Part shown: piece by piece, positions 36,282 through 43,200 of the stretch
How positions within the stretch are numbered: the stretch's first letter is position 1
How the letters are laid out: each line of letters starts with the position of its first letter
DNA from: Chitinophagales bacterium
GTDB taxonomy: Bacteria; Bacteroidota; Bacteroidia; Chitinophagales; Saprospiraceae
Direction: 5' to 3'
DNA length: 64,000 bases
NCBI GenBank assembly: GCA_013298845.1
Contig: JAAFJN010000002.1
Span: 73,949 to 137,948 of the forward strand
Notes under the pieces: model-generated
Told to the model about the DNA's origin: nothing
Databases searched by the model: none
The model's input: the letters and a program-made list of their open reading frames with translations, nothing else
Made by a program: the position numbers and the translations under genes

Positions 36282-36564
36282 AAGATTCTCGATTTTTCGG
36301 CAGAAAAAAATGGATCATTGATATGTTTGTAAAGGTAACTTTACTTACCTTTGTTATCGAAATTATTTTCTAAAGATATTTAGATTGTGGCATTAGCCAT
36401 AATAATTTTCATCTCTCTTGTTTCCTTCATAACAGACTTATCCGTAAGTGTTAGTTATGTATAAACAAACAATCTTTTAATCCCCACAGAGGCATTTTCC
36501 TAAGTTTCAACTGAAATTACGAACACCTCCCTTTTCCTAAACACGACTTGCATGTTTCCATCAT
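36282..36564. other. AT-rich non-coding stretch
   Basis: No credible gene on either strand. AT content rises sharply relative to the genes before 36 kb, marking the left edge of the accessory island. An imperfect palindrome AGGTAACTTTACTTACCT lies near 36333-36350. Nothing else was recognised. Confidence 0.4.
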
Positions 36565-36828
36565 GTGCGTTTTGTTTCTGCTGCGTTAGCGCGACCCGCA
36601 TGGTGCGGCTTCTGCTCCCCTAAGCGCCTGAATGCTGATGCCAACAAAGTGGACTTTTGGGTTCACGCAATGGTAGATCATCTGCCAACTTCAAAAAATT
36701 CAGACATGCTCTTCTGGTTTTCTTTAAAAAAGATAAGAATTGGCAATGCCACTTCTAGAGCCGCAGGCTCTGGACCATTCAGATTCAAAGTTGTGGAAAA
36801 TGAAAGTACACTAAATAAATTAATATGA
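36565..36828 (+). pseudogene. Gene tail before an orphan gene, possible toxin remnant
   Basis: An 87-codon open frame that starts with GTG and has no good initiation context. Its C-terminal part (KVDFWVHAMVDHLPTSKN, SDMLFWFSLKKIRIGNATS, FRFKVVENESTLNKLI) looks protein-like. Its TGA overlaps the ATG of the next gene by four bases (ATGA). I read it as the cut-off end of a larger gene, followed by its dedicated partner gene, a pattern repeated three more times in this window. Toxin identity is inferred. Confidence 0.4.
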
Positions 36829-37622
36829 AAAAATTTTGGAGATACAAATGGTATAATTTAGATTCAATACGTCATACTCATCGTTTCAAGACAGATGAGA
36901 ATTTCATTGCAAATAACATCAATGAAGTCATTACTCGTTTTTTACAGATTGGAGCCCGATATCAACTTTTTGAGCCAGTAGAGGTATCAGAAGAAGATCT
37001 TATCAAGTCTGTCATTGAACCAATAAACGGCTTTTTGAATGGCAGTGAAGCCCTCGCTGAATTTATTTCACTTGGAGGTATTCACATCGAATCTTTAGGA
37101 ACTACGGTAGAACTTCCTAAACTTTATTCAACCGTTCCATTCCCTAAAGGGGATAAGATTGAGATGATGCGGCTTCCATTAGTACCTACTGTGGAGGAAC
37201 CGTGGATACACTATTTCGCATATGTTTATATTGGCATTTATACCAGAGACGAATTTCCCTTTTATATTGCGTTGGGTTCTAGTAGTGATATCTGGTGGCC
37301 CGACTTAGAGGCTATCGCCCCAGAAGGAGCATCAAGATTTAAGGAGTTCCTCGATGATCCCTTAGATAATCGCCCATTTGCGTATCGAATAACCCCACGG
37401 TTAAACAGTTTTGTGCGAGATATGAATGCGATCACCCGCAATCTTGGGGGGAAAATTTATTACGAAAAGGCCAATCAATATTGTACAGAAGAAGGTGTTC
37501 TTTTGGATGGAAAAATCATTTACCAAGAGGATATTGATGAAGGCAGGGTGGTGCCACCCAATGAATGCCGGGAAATGGATCCGGAAACTATCGAAAAACT
37601 AAAAGAGTATAATTTACTATAA
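36825..37622 (+). CDS. Orphan protein, possible immunity protein
   Basis: A 265-residue soluble protein with no recognised domain. It opens with KKFWRYKWYNLDSIRHTHRF and contains FLQIGARYQLFEP, WIHYFAYVYIGIYTRDEFPFY and ALGSSSDIWWPDLEAIAPEG. It is acidic, AT-rich and has no signal peptide. The ATGA overlap with the preceding gene fragment implies the pair was once co-translated, typical of toxin-immunity pairs. The RCC1 protein gene starts six bases after its stop. Function is inferred from context only. Confidence 0.6.
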   Translation: MKKFWRYKWYNLDSIRHTHRFKTDENFIANNINEVITRFLQIGARYQLFEPVEVSEEDLIKSVIEPINGFLNGSEALAEFISLGGIHIESLGTTVELPKLYSTVPFPKGDKIEMMRLPLVPTVEEPWIHYFAYVYIGIYTRDEFPFYIALGSSSDIWWPDLEAIAPEGASRFKEFLDDPLDNRPFAYRITPRLNSFVRDMNAITRNLGGKIYYEKANQYCTEEGVLLDGKIIYQEDIDEGRVVPPNECREMDPETIEKLKEYNLL

Positions 37623-37627
37623 ACATC

Positions 37628-39010
37628 ATGCACAAATCCACACTACTCCTTTTCGCAGCCTTATTGCTGCGCACCACCCTGCCCGCCCAGTGCTGGCAGA
37701 AAATTAACGCTGGAGTGAACCAGTCTTTTGCCATTGCCACCGACGGTACGCTCTGGGGCTGGGGCCGCAACAACAGCAGTCAATTGGGCGACGGTACCAC
37801 CACGGACCGCGCCACGCCCACCCAAATTGGTACCGACAACAATTGGGCCGACGTGGCCACCGGCAGTTACTCATCGGTAGGCATCAAAACCGACGGTACA
37901 CTCTGGACCTGGGGCCAAAACGTCAACGGTGTACTCGGTCGGGGCGAAAACGCCCCCAATGCCACCGTACCAACCAAGGTCGGCACCGCTACCGACTGGA
38001 AAACGGTATCGCTCAAGCACAACTCCGTACTCGCGCTCAAAACCGACGGTACACTCTGGGCTTGGGGCCTGAACGACTACAGTGTACTGGGCGATGCGAC
38101 CAACGACACGCGGTTTGTACCCAAAAAAATCGGAATTGATACCAACTGGAAACAGGTGGTGGTCAGTGCCGACCATGCTTTGGCCGTCAAAACCGATGGT
38201 ACACTGTGGGCTTGGGGGCTGAACGTCTACGGGCAATTGGGCAACAATACCACCACCGACCTCTCGGCACCAACCCAGATCGGCACGGCCACTAATTGGG
38301 TGAAAGTCGCCGTAGGGCAGTACCACTCGTTGGGCATCCGCAGTAACAATTCACTCTGGGTGTGGGGCTATGGTGCCCAGGGCCAGATGGGCAATGACCA
38401 ACTTACCAATAAAAAGACACCTTCACAGGTCGGTACCAATACCACCTGGACGGATGTTGCCGCCGGTAATGCATTTGTGGTAGCTACCCGCTCCAACGGT
38501 ACGTTGTGGGCCTGGGGCAGCAACAATATCTACCAGTTGGGATTGGGTAGTAACAATATTTTTTGGGTGCCTACTCAGGTGGGTACGGGCACTTCGTGGC
38601 AAAACGTGGTATGCGGTGCTAATTTTACCCAGGTTTTGGGCAGCGGTAACAACTTGTGGGGCTTCGGGCAAAATGTCAATGGCCAAACCGGAACGGGTAC
38701 ATCGGGTGATAATATTACCACGCCCACGCCGGTACTTTGCCCCATCAGCAGCACCTTGGAACTTCCCACGGGCGTTGTGGTAACGGCTTATCCCAACCCG
38801 ACCACCGACCGCCTCTACCTACAAACGAGCGAAAGTAACCTGGACGGTTTCCGGTTCAGTGTTCGTAATATTTTGGGCGGCACGGTTGTGTCGGAAATGC
38901 CCATGAACAGCGACCAAACCATCGAAACGGGCCACTTGGCACCGGGCAGTTATGTACTGGTACTTTCGGACGGGAAAGTGGTACGTTCGTTGGTATTTAA
39001 TAAACTATAA
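37628..39010 (+). CDS. Secreted RCC1-repeat protein with T9SS sorting tail
   Basis: A 460-residue exported protein. Signal peptide MHKSTLLLFAALLLRTTLPAQ; seven or so RCC1-type repeats of about 50 residues (DGTLWGWGRNNSSQLGDGTT, DGTLWTWGQNVNGVLG, DGTLWAWGLNVYGQLGNNTT), which fold as a beta-propeller; then a type A T9SS C-terminal domain from about 375 (AYPNPTTDRLYLQ ... LAPGSYVLVLSDGKVVRSLV). It is thus expected to be released or attached at the cell surface through the Por system. GC-rich against its AT-rich neighbours. A 30-base copy of its first codons lies at 39964. A strong hairpin follows its stop. Confidence 0.9.
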   Translation: MHKSTLLLFAALLLRTTLPAQCWQKINAGVNQSFAIATDGTLWGWGRNNSSQLGDGTTTDRATPTQIGTDNNWADVATGSYSSVGIKTDGTLWTWGQNVNGVLGRGENAPNATVPTKVGTATDWKTVSLKHNSVLALKTDGTLWAWGLNDYSVLGDATNDTRFVPKKIGIDTNWKQVVVSADHALAVKTDGTLWAWGLNVYGQLGNNTTTDLSAPTQIGTATNWVKVAVGQYHSLGIRSNNSLWVWGYGAQGQMGNDQLTNKKTPSQVGTNTTWTDVAAGNAFVVATRSNGTLWAWGSNNIYQLGLGSNNIFWVPTQVGTGTSWQNVVCGANFTQVLGSGNNLWGFGQNVNGQTGTGTSGDNITTPTPVLCPISSTLELPTGVVVTAYPNPTTDRLYLQTSESNLDGFRFSVRNILGGTVVSEMPMNSDQTIETGHLAPGSYVLVLSDGKVVRSLVFNKL

Positions 39011-39025
39011 GAAACTGTTTCTAAA

Positions 39026-39067
39026 TATCCATACAGGGGCATTTTTTGATTGCCCCCTGTATGGATA
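39026..39067 (+). terminator. Strong hairpin after the RCC1 gene
   Basis: A 16-base stem TATCCATACAGGGGCA / TGCCCCCTGTATGGATA with one bulged C and a T-rich loop. It starts 16 bases after the stop. No U-tract follows, so it may be a terminator of a weaker type or an RNA stabiliser. Confidence 0.55.
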
Positions 39068-39167
39068 CATCATGCAGACGGCGGAGAATACTCATAGTCA
39101 AAGTTTATAAGGTTGTCAAAAGTAGATATAAGTAATTTGGGCAAAACCACAGTTAATCCATTTTAAC

Positions 39168-39926
39168 ATGAAAAAATTACATGTTTATTTACTAATGCTT
39201 TTTCATTTCGCATCTCTTAACCTTGTTGCACAACGGACATTGGATGATTCGTTGCGTGTAGTGCGTGAAATGCTTTTTTCCAGCAAAATGGACAGCGTTG
39301 AAAAAAACAAACTCACCAGTGAATATTGGAAACTAATCCGGTATAAAGACAATTACAATGGCTGGCCACCTGTCGAGGATACCACGCACTTTACCACAGC
39401 ATTCCGTCAGAAAATCTCGCCGGACAGTGCGTTCAGGCTGTACCGGGACTATGTTACAAATTACAAATACTCCGATTCATTTCGTTTGCGGGCTTTACAT
39501 GCCATCAATAACCTAAAAACACTGACCGCTGATACTTTCCTTTTTGCCACGATAGTCAACCTTTGTTGCATAATGGACGAGCATAGGCCCTATGGTATTG
39601 ATGTGCCTTTTGACCCGAGTTTTGAAGTGCTAAAATCGAGAGGACAAGACTATAAATTATTGAAAGCCATGTTATTGTATCTGGAATTCAATACCCCAAG
39701 TTCTAAAAACAGATACAATTATTCGCTCTACGCGAATGATTATCAACCTTATTGTAGGGTGGTAGAGGGAATACTCGGCAAAGAGCGCACAATACCTTGG
39801 ATAAAACAGCAGATTGAAAAACATAAAATCAAGCCGCTTTTATTTAAAAACCTAAATGCAATACTCGCCTGTGAAGAGTGGTTGCAGAAGACAGATCGCT
39901 CCTTAGAGCAAATGCTCAAACACTAA
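39168..39926 (+). CDS. Secreted protein of unknown function
   Basis: A 252-residue exported protein; signal peptide MKKLHVYLLMLFHFASLNLVAQ. The mature part is helical and polar (SLRVVREMLFSSKMDSVEKN, SDSFRLRALHAINNLKTLTA, RTIPWIKQQIEKHKIKPLLF), with repeated Tyr-rich segments. No family recognised. AT-rich, like the rest of the island; it could be an accessory periplasmic protein or a periplasmic immunity protein. It is followed at 39964 by a stray copy of the RCC1 gene start. Confidence 0.6.
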   Translation: MKKLHVYLLMLFHFASLNLVAQRTLDDSLRVVREMLFSSKMDSVEKNKLTSEYWKLIRYKDNYNGWPPVEDTTHFTTAFRQKISPDSAFRLYRDYVTNYKYSDSFRLRALHAINNLKTLTADTFLFATIVNLCCIMDEHRPYGIDVPFDPSFEVLKSRGQDYKLLKAMLLYLEFNTPSSKNRYNYSLYANDYQPYCRVVEGILGKERTIPWIKQQIEKHKIKPLLFKNLNAILACEEWLQKTDRSLEQMLKH

Positions 39927-39963
39927 ATAAAATCTTATCAACAAATCACTTTTCTTTAACACC

Positions 39964-39993
39964 ATGCACAAATCCACACTACTCCTTTGCGCA
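39964..39993 (+). pseudogene. Fragment of a duplicated RCC1-gene start
   Basis: ATGCACAAATCCACACTACT followed by CCTTTGCGCA nearly repeats the first bases of the RCC1 gene (37628 on). It codes for the beginning of the same signal peptide and then breaks off, 18 bases before the next gene. This looks like a recombination footprint left when a gene was deleted or replaced. Confidence 0.6.
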
Positions 39994-40010
39994 TCTCTAT
40001 TGTTTACACT

Positions 40011-40517
40011 ATGGCCAGAATAGAAATATTAAACTTTCACGAGGACTTATCGCTTTTTTTCCTCGAATTTCACAAAGAATCAGCCAAGTACGGTTATAGG
40101 TTGCCTAAATTTTTTCTTGAAAAAAATCAATTTTGGGTACTTTTAGATTTAAACGATTCACGGGCGTACGCTGAACTTTGCTCTGTTTTTTATGCCATTG
40201 GGAAAAAAGCAAAAGAAAGTGGCTTGAAATTAGATTATTTAACTGAAAACATTTCTATAAAAAACAATATTCCTTTCAATTTTGAATCAAAACCAATAAG
40301 AGTAAACAATATAGACCCGAAGTTTTTTATCATTTCACTGGACAGGATTAAAAAAAAGTATGAACCATCAATAAATTGGAGTAAATTACACTATTGGGAG
40401 GGCCTTTTTGCCATTGAGTTTACGACTGAGGGTAAAACAAATCTAAATGATGTATTTTACGTTTTTGCAAATATTGGCTTGGTGGAAACCCACCCTAGTG
40501 CCGCATCCGGTAAATAA
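40011..40517 (+). CDS. Orphan protein, possible immunity protein, C-terminus altered by a MITE-like element
   Basis: A 168-residue soluble protein with no recognised family: MARIEILNFHEDLSLFFLEF, then YGYRLPKFFLEKNQFWVLLD and a hydrophobic strand near KLHYWEGLFAIEFTTE. The ATG at 40011 follows an RCC1-start fragment. The last six codons (ending SAASGK) are read from the left inverted repeat of the element at 40496-40657, so the natural end of the protein has probably been cut off. Strongly AT-rich. Its role as an immunity protein is inferred from size and from its neighbours. Confidence 0.55.
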   Translation: MARIEILNFHEDLSLFFLEFHKESAKYGYRLPKFFLEKNQFWVLLDLNDSRAYAELCSVFYAIGKKAKESGLKLDYLTENISIKNNIPFNFESKPIRVNNIDPKFFIISLDRIKKKYEPSINWSKLHYWEGLFAIEFTTEGKTNLNDVFYVFANIGLVETHPSAASGK

Positions 40518-40657
40518 CCAGTGAATAACAAGGCCCCCTTTCCGCTTTCTCTGCGTTGCTCGTTGGTTAAAATGTCCCGCATTTCGCCCGCCTCGCGCCT
40601 TAATAAAGCAAAAATTGGTCTCTTGTATTCACAAGTCATTTACCGGATGCGGCACTA
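40496..40657. mobile_element. MITE-like element, 162 bp, with 20-bp perfect terminal inverted repeats
   Basis: The ends are TAGTGCCGCATCCGGTAAAT and its exact reverse complement, with imperfect extension of the arms (GTGAATAACAAG against GTGAATACAAG). The interior is GC-richer than the surroundings and has no ORF. Termini start and end with TA, consistent with a TA target site. A diverged left half occurs at 19528-19575. It resembles non-autonomous miniature transposons; no transposase with matching ends is in the window. Confidence 0.8.
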
Positions 40658-40687
40658 GCGATTTCATTGATTAAACTCATACACATT

Positions 40688-41191
40688 ATGCTTAAAATAT
40701 TCACATTTGATAAGAGGCTACACAGTATGATTGTTGATCTGGTAGAATTTACTAACCAAACATTCTCTCAAAATATATTAATTGCCGAGGATGAGGAGAA
40801 GGAGCGTTTGCTATGTTTTTGTGAAGAAAACAACCAACTCGAAGCATTTTATTATTTAGGCTTAGCATATGGATATTTGCAACATGCTAACCATTTAATT
40901 CCATTAAAGGAAATTGATGACGAAATAGAGTTTTGCTTTTGTTGTGTCAATAATCCTTTATTTACTATAAAACTCTTTACAATACAACCATTGATATTTA
41001 TCGAGAATGTCTTTAGGTTTATTACCGACTTACGTGGTGTGGTATTAACAAGAGGGCAATTCATTCATGCAGATATCACCATATGTGACCCGGATGATGT
41101 AAATGTAAAGGGAATATTTCGCCTGGGGTATCATGTTTATATTTGCACCCCTACGGACTTGTCGGCTATGCGTTGCGGTAAAGCCCCGTAG
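40688..41191 (+). CDS. Orphan protein, possible immunity protein
   Basis: A 167-residue soluble protein. The open frame begins with TTG at 40667, but ATG 40688 (MLKIFTFDKRLHSMIV) is preferred. Contents: LLCFCEENNQLEAFYYLGLA, an acidic stretch (KEIDDEIEFCFCCVNN), and VFRFITDLRGVVLTRGQFIH. No known domain. It starts 31 bases after the MITE-like element. Its last codons (SAMRCGKAP) read into a degenerate REP copy, so its end has probably been reshaped by that repeat. AT-rich. Immunity role inferred only from context. Confidence 0.55.
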   Translation: MLKIFTFDKRLHSMIVDLVEFTNQTFSQNILIAEDEEKERLLCFCEENNQLEAFYYLGLAYGYLQHANHLIPLKEIDDEIEFCFCCVNNPLFTIKLFTIQPLIFIENVFRFITDLRGVVLTRGQFIHADITICDPDDVNVKGIFRLGYHVYICTPTDLSAMRCGKAP

Positions 41192-41223
41192 ATTGTTTCA
41201 CTCGAAATGCAATTTCGCGCGAG
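41174..41223 (+). repeat. Degenerate REP-like element A4
   Basis: GCGGTAAAGCCCCGTAGATTGTTTCACTCG region ending in the exact CGAAATGCAATTTCG palindrome and CGCGAGC tail of the RAYT-linked REPs at 10547-11510. It lies about 30 kb from the RAYT gene and overlaps the 3' end of the preceding ORF. Confidence 0.7.
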
Positions 41224-41224
41224 C

Positions 41225-41270
41225 AAAGGTTGGGAGTGAGGAGTGAAAAGTGAAGAGTGAAAAGTGAGGA
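41225..41270 (+). repeat. Heptad repeat (AGTGANN)
   Basis: GGGAGTGAGGAGTGAAAAGT then GAAGAGTGAAAAGTGAGGAC. Forward orientation; the opposite-oriented tract at 43163-43200 lies beyond the cassette array. Confidence 0.7.
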
Positions 41271-41341
41271 CAAAAAACTTCAAAACATCTATTATCCTGT
41301 AACCCCCTGATTCATCGAGGGGCGAAAGGCGTGTTACCATC

Positions 41342-41431
41342 ACATCTATCATCCTGACAAACATTACATTATGATAGCGTTTTTTTTGCATTAAAACGGT
41401 AACCGATGTGGGCGCCGGATAAAATTGGGGC
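41342..41431. repeat. Dispersed repeat D, copy 2
   Basis: Aligns with 36192-36281 (ACAAACATTACAT, AGCGTTTTTTTTG, AAAACGGTAACCGATGTGGG). Its right half merges with the first cassette-separating direct repeat. Confidence 0.65.
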
Positions 41432-41510
41432 AATTCACCTTGTTTCCCGGTGTCCTCCTCCTTAGCGAGGGGTATGAAACCCTTCGCTAAGGAGATAGAT
41501 ACACTTAATC
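41403..41510. repeat. Cassette-separating direct repeat R1
   Basis: CCGATGTGGGCGCCGGATAA, AATTGGGGCAATTCACCTTG, TTTCCCGGTGTCC and a long palindrome CTCCTTAGCGAGGGG / CCCTTCGCTAAGGAG (41457-41493). Copies R2 (42237-42339) and R3 (43057-43150) bound the two paralogous units. Confidence 0.85.
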
Positions 41511-42071
41511 TTACCGCGTACTTTCCACCGCTATCCGTTCGCGCAGCAGCCCAATGAGCCGTTCCATTTCCTCATCCCAGTTGGGGTTGTAATGCTGTGG
41601 CTCCACTTTTTGGTAATAAGCCACGGTGCCGTACTCCCGCGCCAGTTCCAGGATTTTTTCGGAGAGGAGCAGGAGCACCTGGTAAAAGTGGAGCAGGGGG
41701 ACGACTTCGTATTCGGGTTCAATATAACTAAATGCGACACATATTTCTCTATCATTTATATGTAAGAGTATATCTTTACCAGACTCATCATAAGCATCTA
41801 CTTCACATGCCCCCCTAATAAACACCCTACCATCATCATACAAATTGGACCAAGTATGTCCGGGCTCATCAACCATTACATTTTTCAAAAGTTCAGGAAA
41901 CCGATGCAAAGGGTAACCGACAAAAAAAACTCTTAGGATTGGATATACGTCAACAGAACCAAGTGTGATTCTCTTAAAGGCGCAAAAATAAAAATCATTA
42001 ATACTTATAACATTTATTGTCAATGACTTAACATCAACAACACTAAGTTCCAGTTCAATAGTCTGTTTCAT
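41511..42071 (-). CDS. Tandem paralogue A of an orphan protein family, probable immunity protein
   Basis: A 186-residue soluble protein. The N-terminal two thirds are AT-rich and variable; the C-terminal third (VVPLLHFYQVLLLLSEKILE on to LLRERIAVESTR) is GC-rich and almost identical at DNA level to paralogue B at 42340. In the diverged part some positions are still shared (FPELLKNVMVDEPGHTWSNL against YPDILGNALIETPEHSWPDL). It starts 19 bases after a gene tail on the same strand (stop at 42090). No known domain. The toxin-fragment/immunity arrangement is inferred. Confidence 0.65.
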   Translation of the reverse strand: MKQTIELELSVVDVKSLTINVISINDFYFCAFKRITLGSVDVYPILRVFFVGYPLHRFPELLKNVMVDEPGHTWSNLYDDGRVFIRGACEVDAYDESGKDILLHINDREICVAFSYIEPEYEVVPLLHFYQVLLLLSEKILELAREYGTVAYYQKVEPQHYNPNWDEEMERLIGLLRERIAVESTR

Positions 42072-42089
42072 ATTTTAAAATACCAAGTT

Positions 42090-42236
42090 TTAATATTCCC
42101 ATTTAGGTCCATGTATCCAATATATGTCCTCGTTCCAATAATTACTGTAAATTCTTTTTGACTGGTACCAGAAACATACTGAAGATTCTCCATCCCCTCT
42201 TAAAAATCCGACACCCCAATTCTTTGACAGATTGTT
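42090..42236 (-). pseudogene. Gene tail A, possible toxin C-terminus
   Basis: An open frame without a real start. It begins inside the direct repeat and reads NNLSKNWGVGFLRGDGESSV, then CFWYQSKRIYSNYWNEDIYW and IHGPKWEY. The opening NNLSKNW..GFL is shared with tail B at 42885-43056, after which the two diverge fully, as expected of polymorphic-toxin tips joined to a common upstream part. It ends 18 bases before the ATG of paralogue A. Confidence 0.45.
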
Positions 42237-42339
42237 CCGATGTGGGCACCGGATAAAATGGGGGCAATTCACCTTGTTTCCCGGGTGTCCTCCTCCTTAG
42301 CGAGGGGTTTCAAACCCCTCGCTAAGGAGATAGATACAC
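42237..42339. repeat. Cassette-separating direct repeat R2
   Basis: Near-identical to R1 and R3. The palindrome CTCCTTAGCGAGGGGTTT / AAACCCCTCGCTAAGGAG (42292-42329) is perfect. It is preceded on its left by TTCTTTGACAGATTGTTCCG, which it shares with R3. Confidence 0.85.
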
Positions 42340-42903
42340 TTAATCTTCCCGCGTACTTTCCACCGCTATCCGTTCGCGCAGCAGCCCGATGAGCCGTTCC
42401 ATTTCCTGCTCCCAGTTGGGGTTGTAATGCTGTGGCTCCACTTTTTGGTAATAAGCCACGGTGCCGTACTGCCGCGCCAGTTCCAGGATTTTTTCGGAGA
42501 GGAGCAGGAGAACTTGGTAAAAGTGGAGCAGGGGGACGACTTCGTAAAAAGGCTCAAAAGGGCCAAACAATATCATTATTTCATTTCGCTTGACGTGCAC
42601 GAGTTCACTACTACCTTCGTCAATACCTAAATCTGTATCGTAAGGCCCTTTAATAAAGGTAAAGCCCCCTCTTAAATCAGGCCACGAGTGCTCAGGCGTT
42701 TCTATCAAGGCATTTCCAAGAATATCAGGATATTGACTTGGTTTTAAATTAATGAAACAGTATTTCAAAACCGAATGTTTTTCAGGTATCTCGTAGATTT
42801 CTGTAATCAAATACCCGTATTCTTCACTAAGTGCTTTATATCCAGGGACAATATTTTCTCTGCGCAATATTGCCAAATCAATTTTTAAATTTCCAGGTAC
42901 CAT
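42340..42903 (-). CDS. Tandem paralogue B of an orphan protein family, probable immunity protein
   Basis: A 187-residue soluble protein, paralogous to 41511-42071. The last 65 or so residues differ from paralogue A at only a few positions (REYGTVAYYQ against RQYGTVAYYQ; NWDEEMERL against NWEQEMERL), while the first 120 residues have diverged strongly (EDNIVPGYKALSEEYGYLI-like segment here, not in A). The ATG at 42903 overlaps by 19 bases the end of gene tail B. The mosaic, with a variable half next to the tail and a conserved half next to the repeat, fits diversification of a specificity region. Function inferred. Confidence 0.65.
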   Translation of the reverse strand: MVPGNLKIDLAILRRENIVPGYKALSEEYGYLITEIYEIPEKHSVLKYCFINLKPSQYPDILGNALIETPEHSWPDLRGGFTFIKGPYDTDLGIDEGSSELVHVKRNEIMILFGPFEPFYEVVPLLHFYQVLLLLSEKILELARQYGTVAYYQKVEPQHYNPNWEQEMERLIGLLRERIAVESTRED

Positions 42904-43056
42904 GTTGCTATTTTGCTATAATTATCTATGAAACCAGTATAATTGAAGCCCTTAATCGACACTTCAAACTTATATCGACCAGCGAATGGGTTAACTTAAT
43001 TAAGATCCTCCATTCCTCTTTAAAAATCCGATAACCCAATTCTTTGACAGATTGTT
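42885..43056 (-). pseudogene. Gene tail B, frameshifted, possible toxin C-terminus
   Basis: The minus strand reads RNNLSKNWVIGFLKRNGGS and then a stop near 43000. In another frame a longer protein-like stretch follows (NPFAGRYKFEVSIKGFNYTG, then FIDNYSKIATWYLEI), ending at 42885, inside the start of paralogue B. The first 13 or so residues match tail A. The frame break shows it is dead. Reading it as a toxin tip is an inference. Confidence 0.45.
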
Positions 43057-43150
43057 CCGATGTAGGCGCCGGATAAAATTGGGGCAATTCACCTTGTTTC
43101 CCGGGTGTCCTCCTCCTTAGCGAGGGGTTTGAAGCCCCTCGCTAAGGAGA
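43057..43150. repeat. Cassette-separating direct repeat R3
   Basis: Third copy of the repeat, with palindrome CTCCTTAGCGAGGGGTTT / AGCCCCTCGCTAAGGAG (43112-43148). The right edge of the array; the protease gene ends 45 bases further on. Confidence 0.85.
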
Positions 43151-43162
43151 ATGATACCAACC

Positions 43163-43200
43163 CCCCTCATCTCTTATCACTCATATCTCATCACTCATTT
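43163..43200 (-). repeat. Heptad-type repeat, inverted, at the protease gene end
   Basis: CTCATCTCTTATCACTCATA then TCTCATCACTCATTTCAC; reverse orientation of AGTGANN. It supplies the final codons and TGA stop of the papain-like protease. Confidence 0.7.

Noticed and set aside
41137-41433. 98-codon minus-strand ORF (MPQFYPAPTS start)
   Set aside because: It crosses a REP copy, a heptad tract and repeat D; the peptide is a concatenation of repeats.
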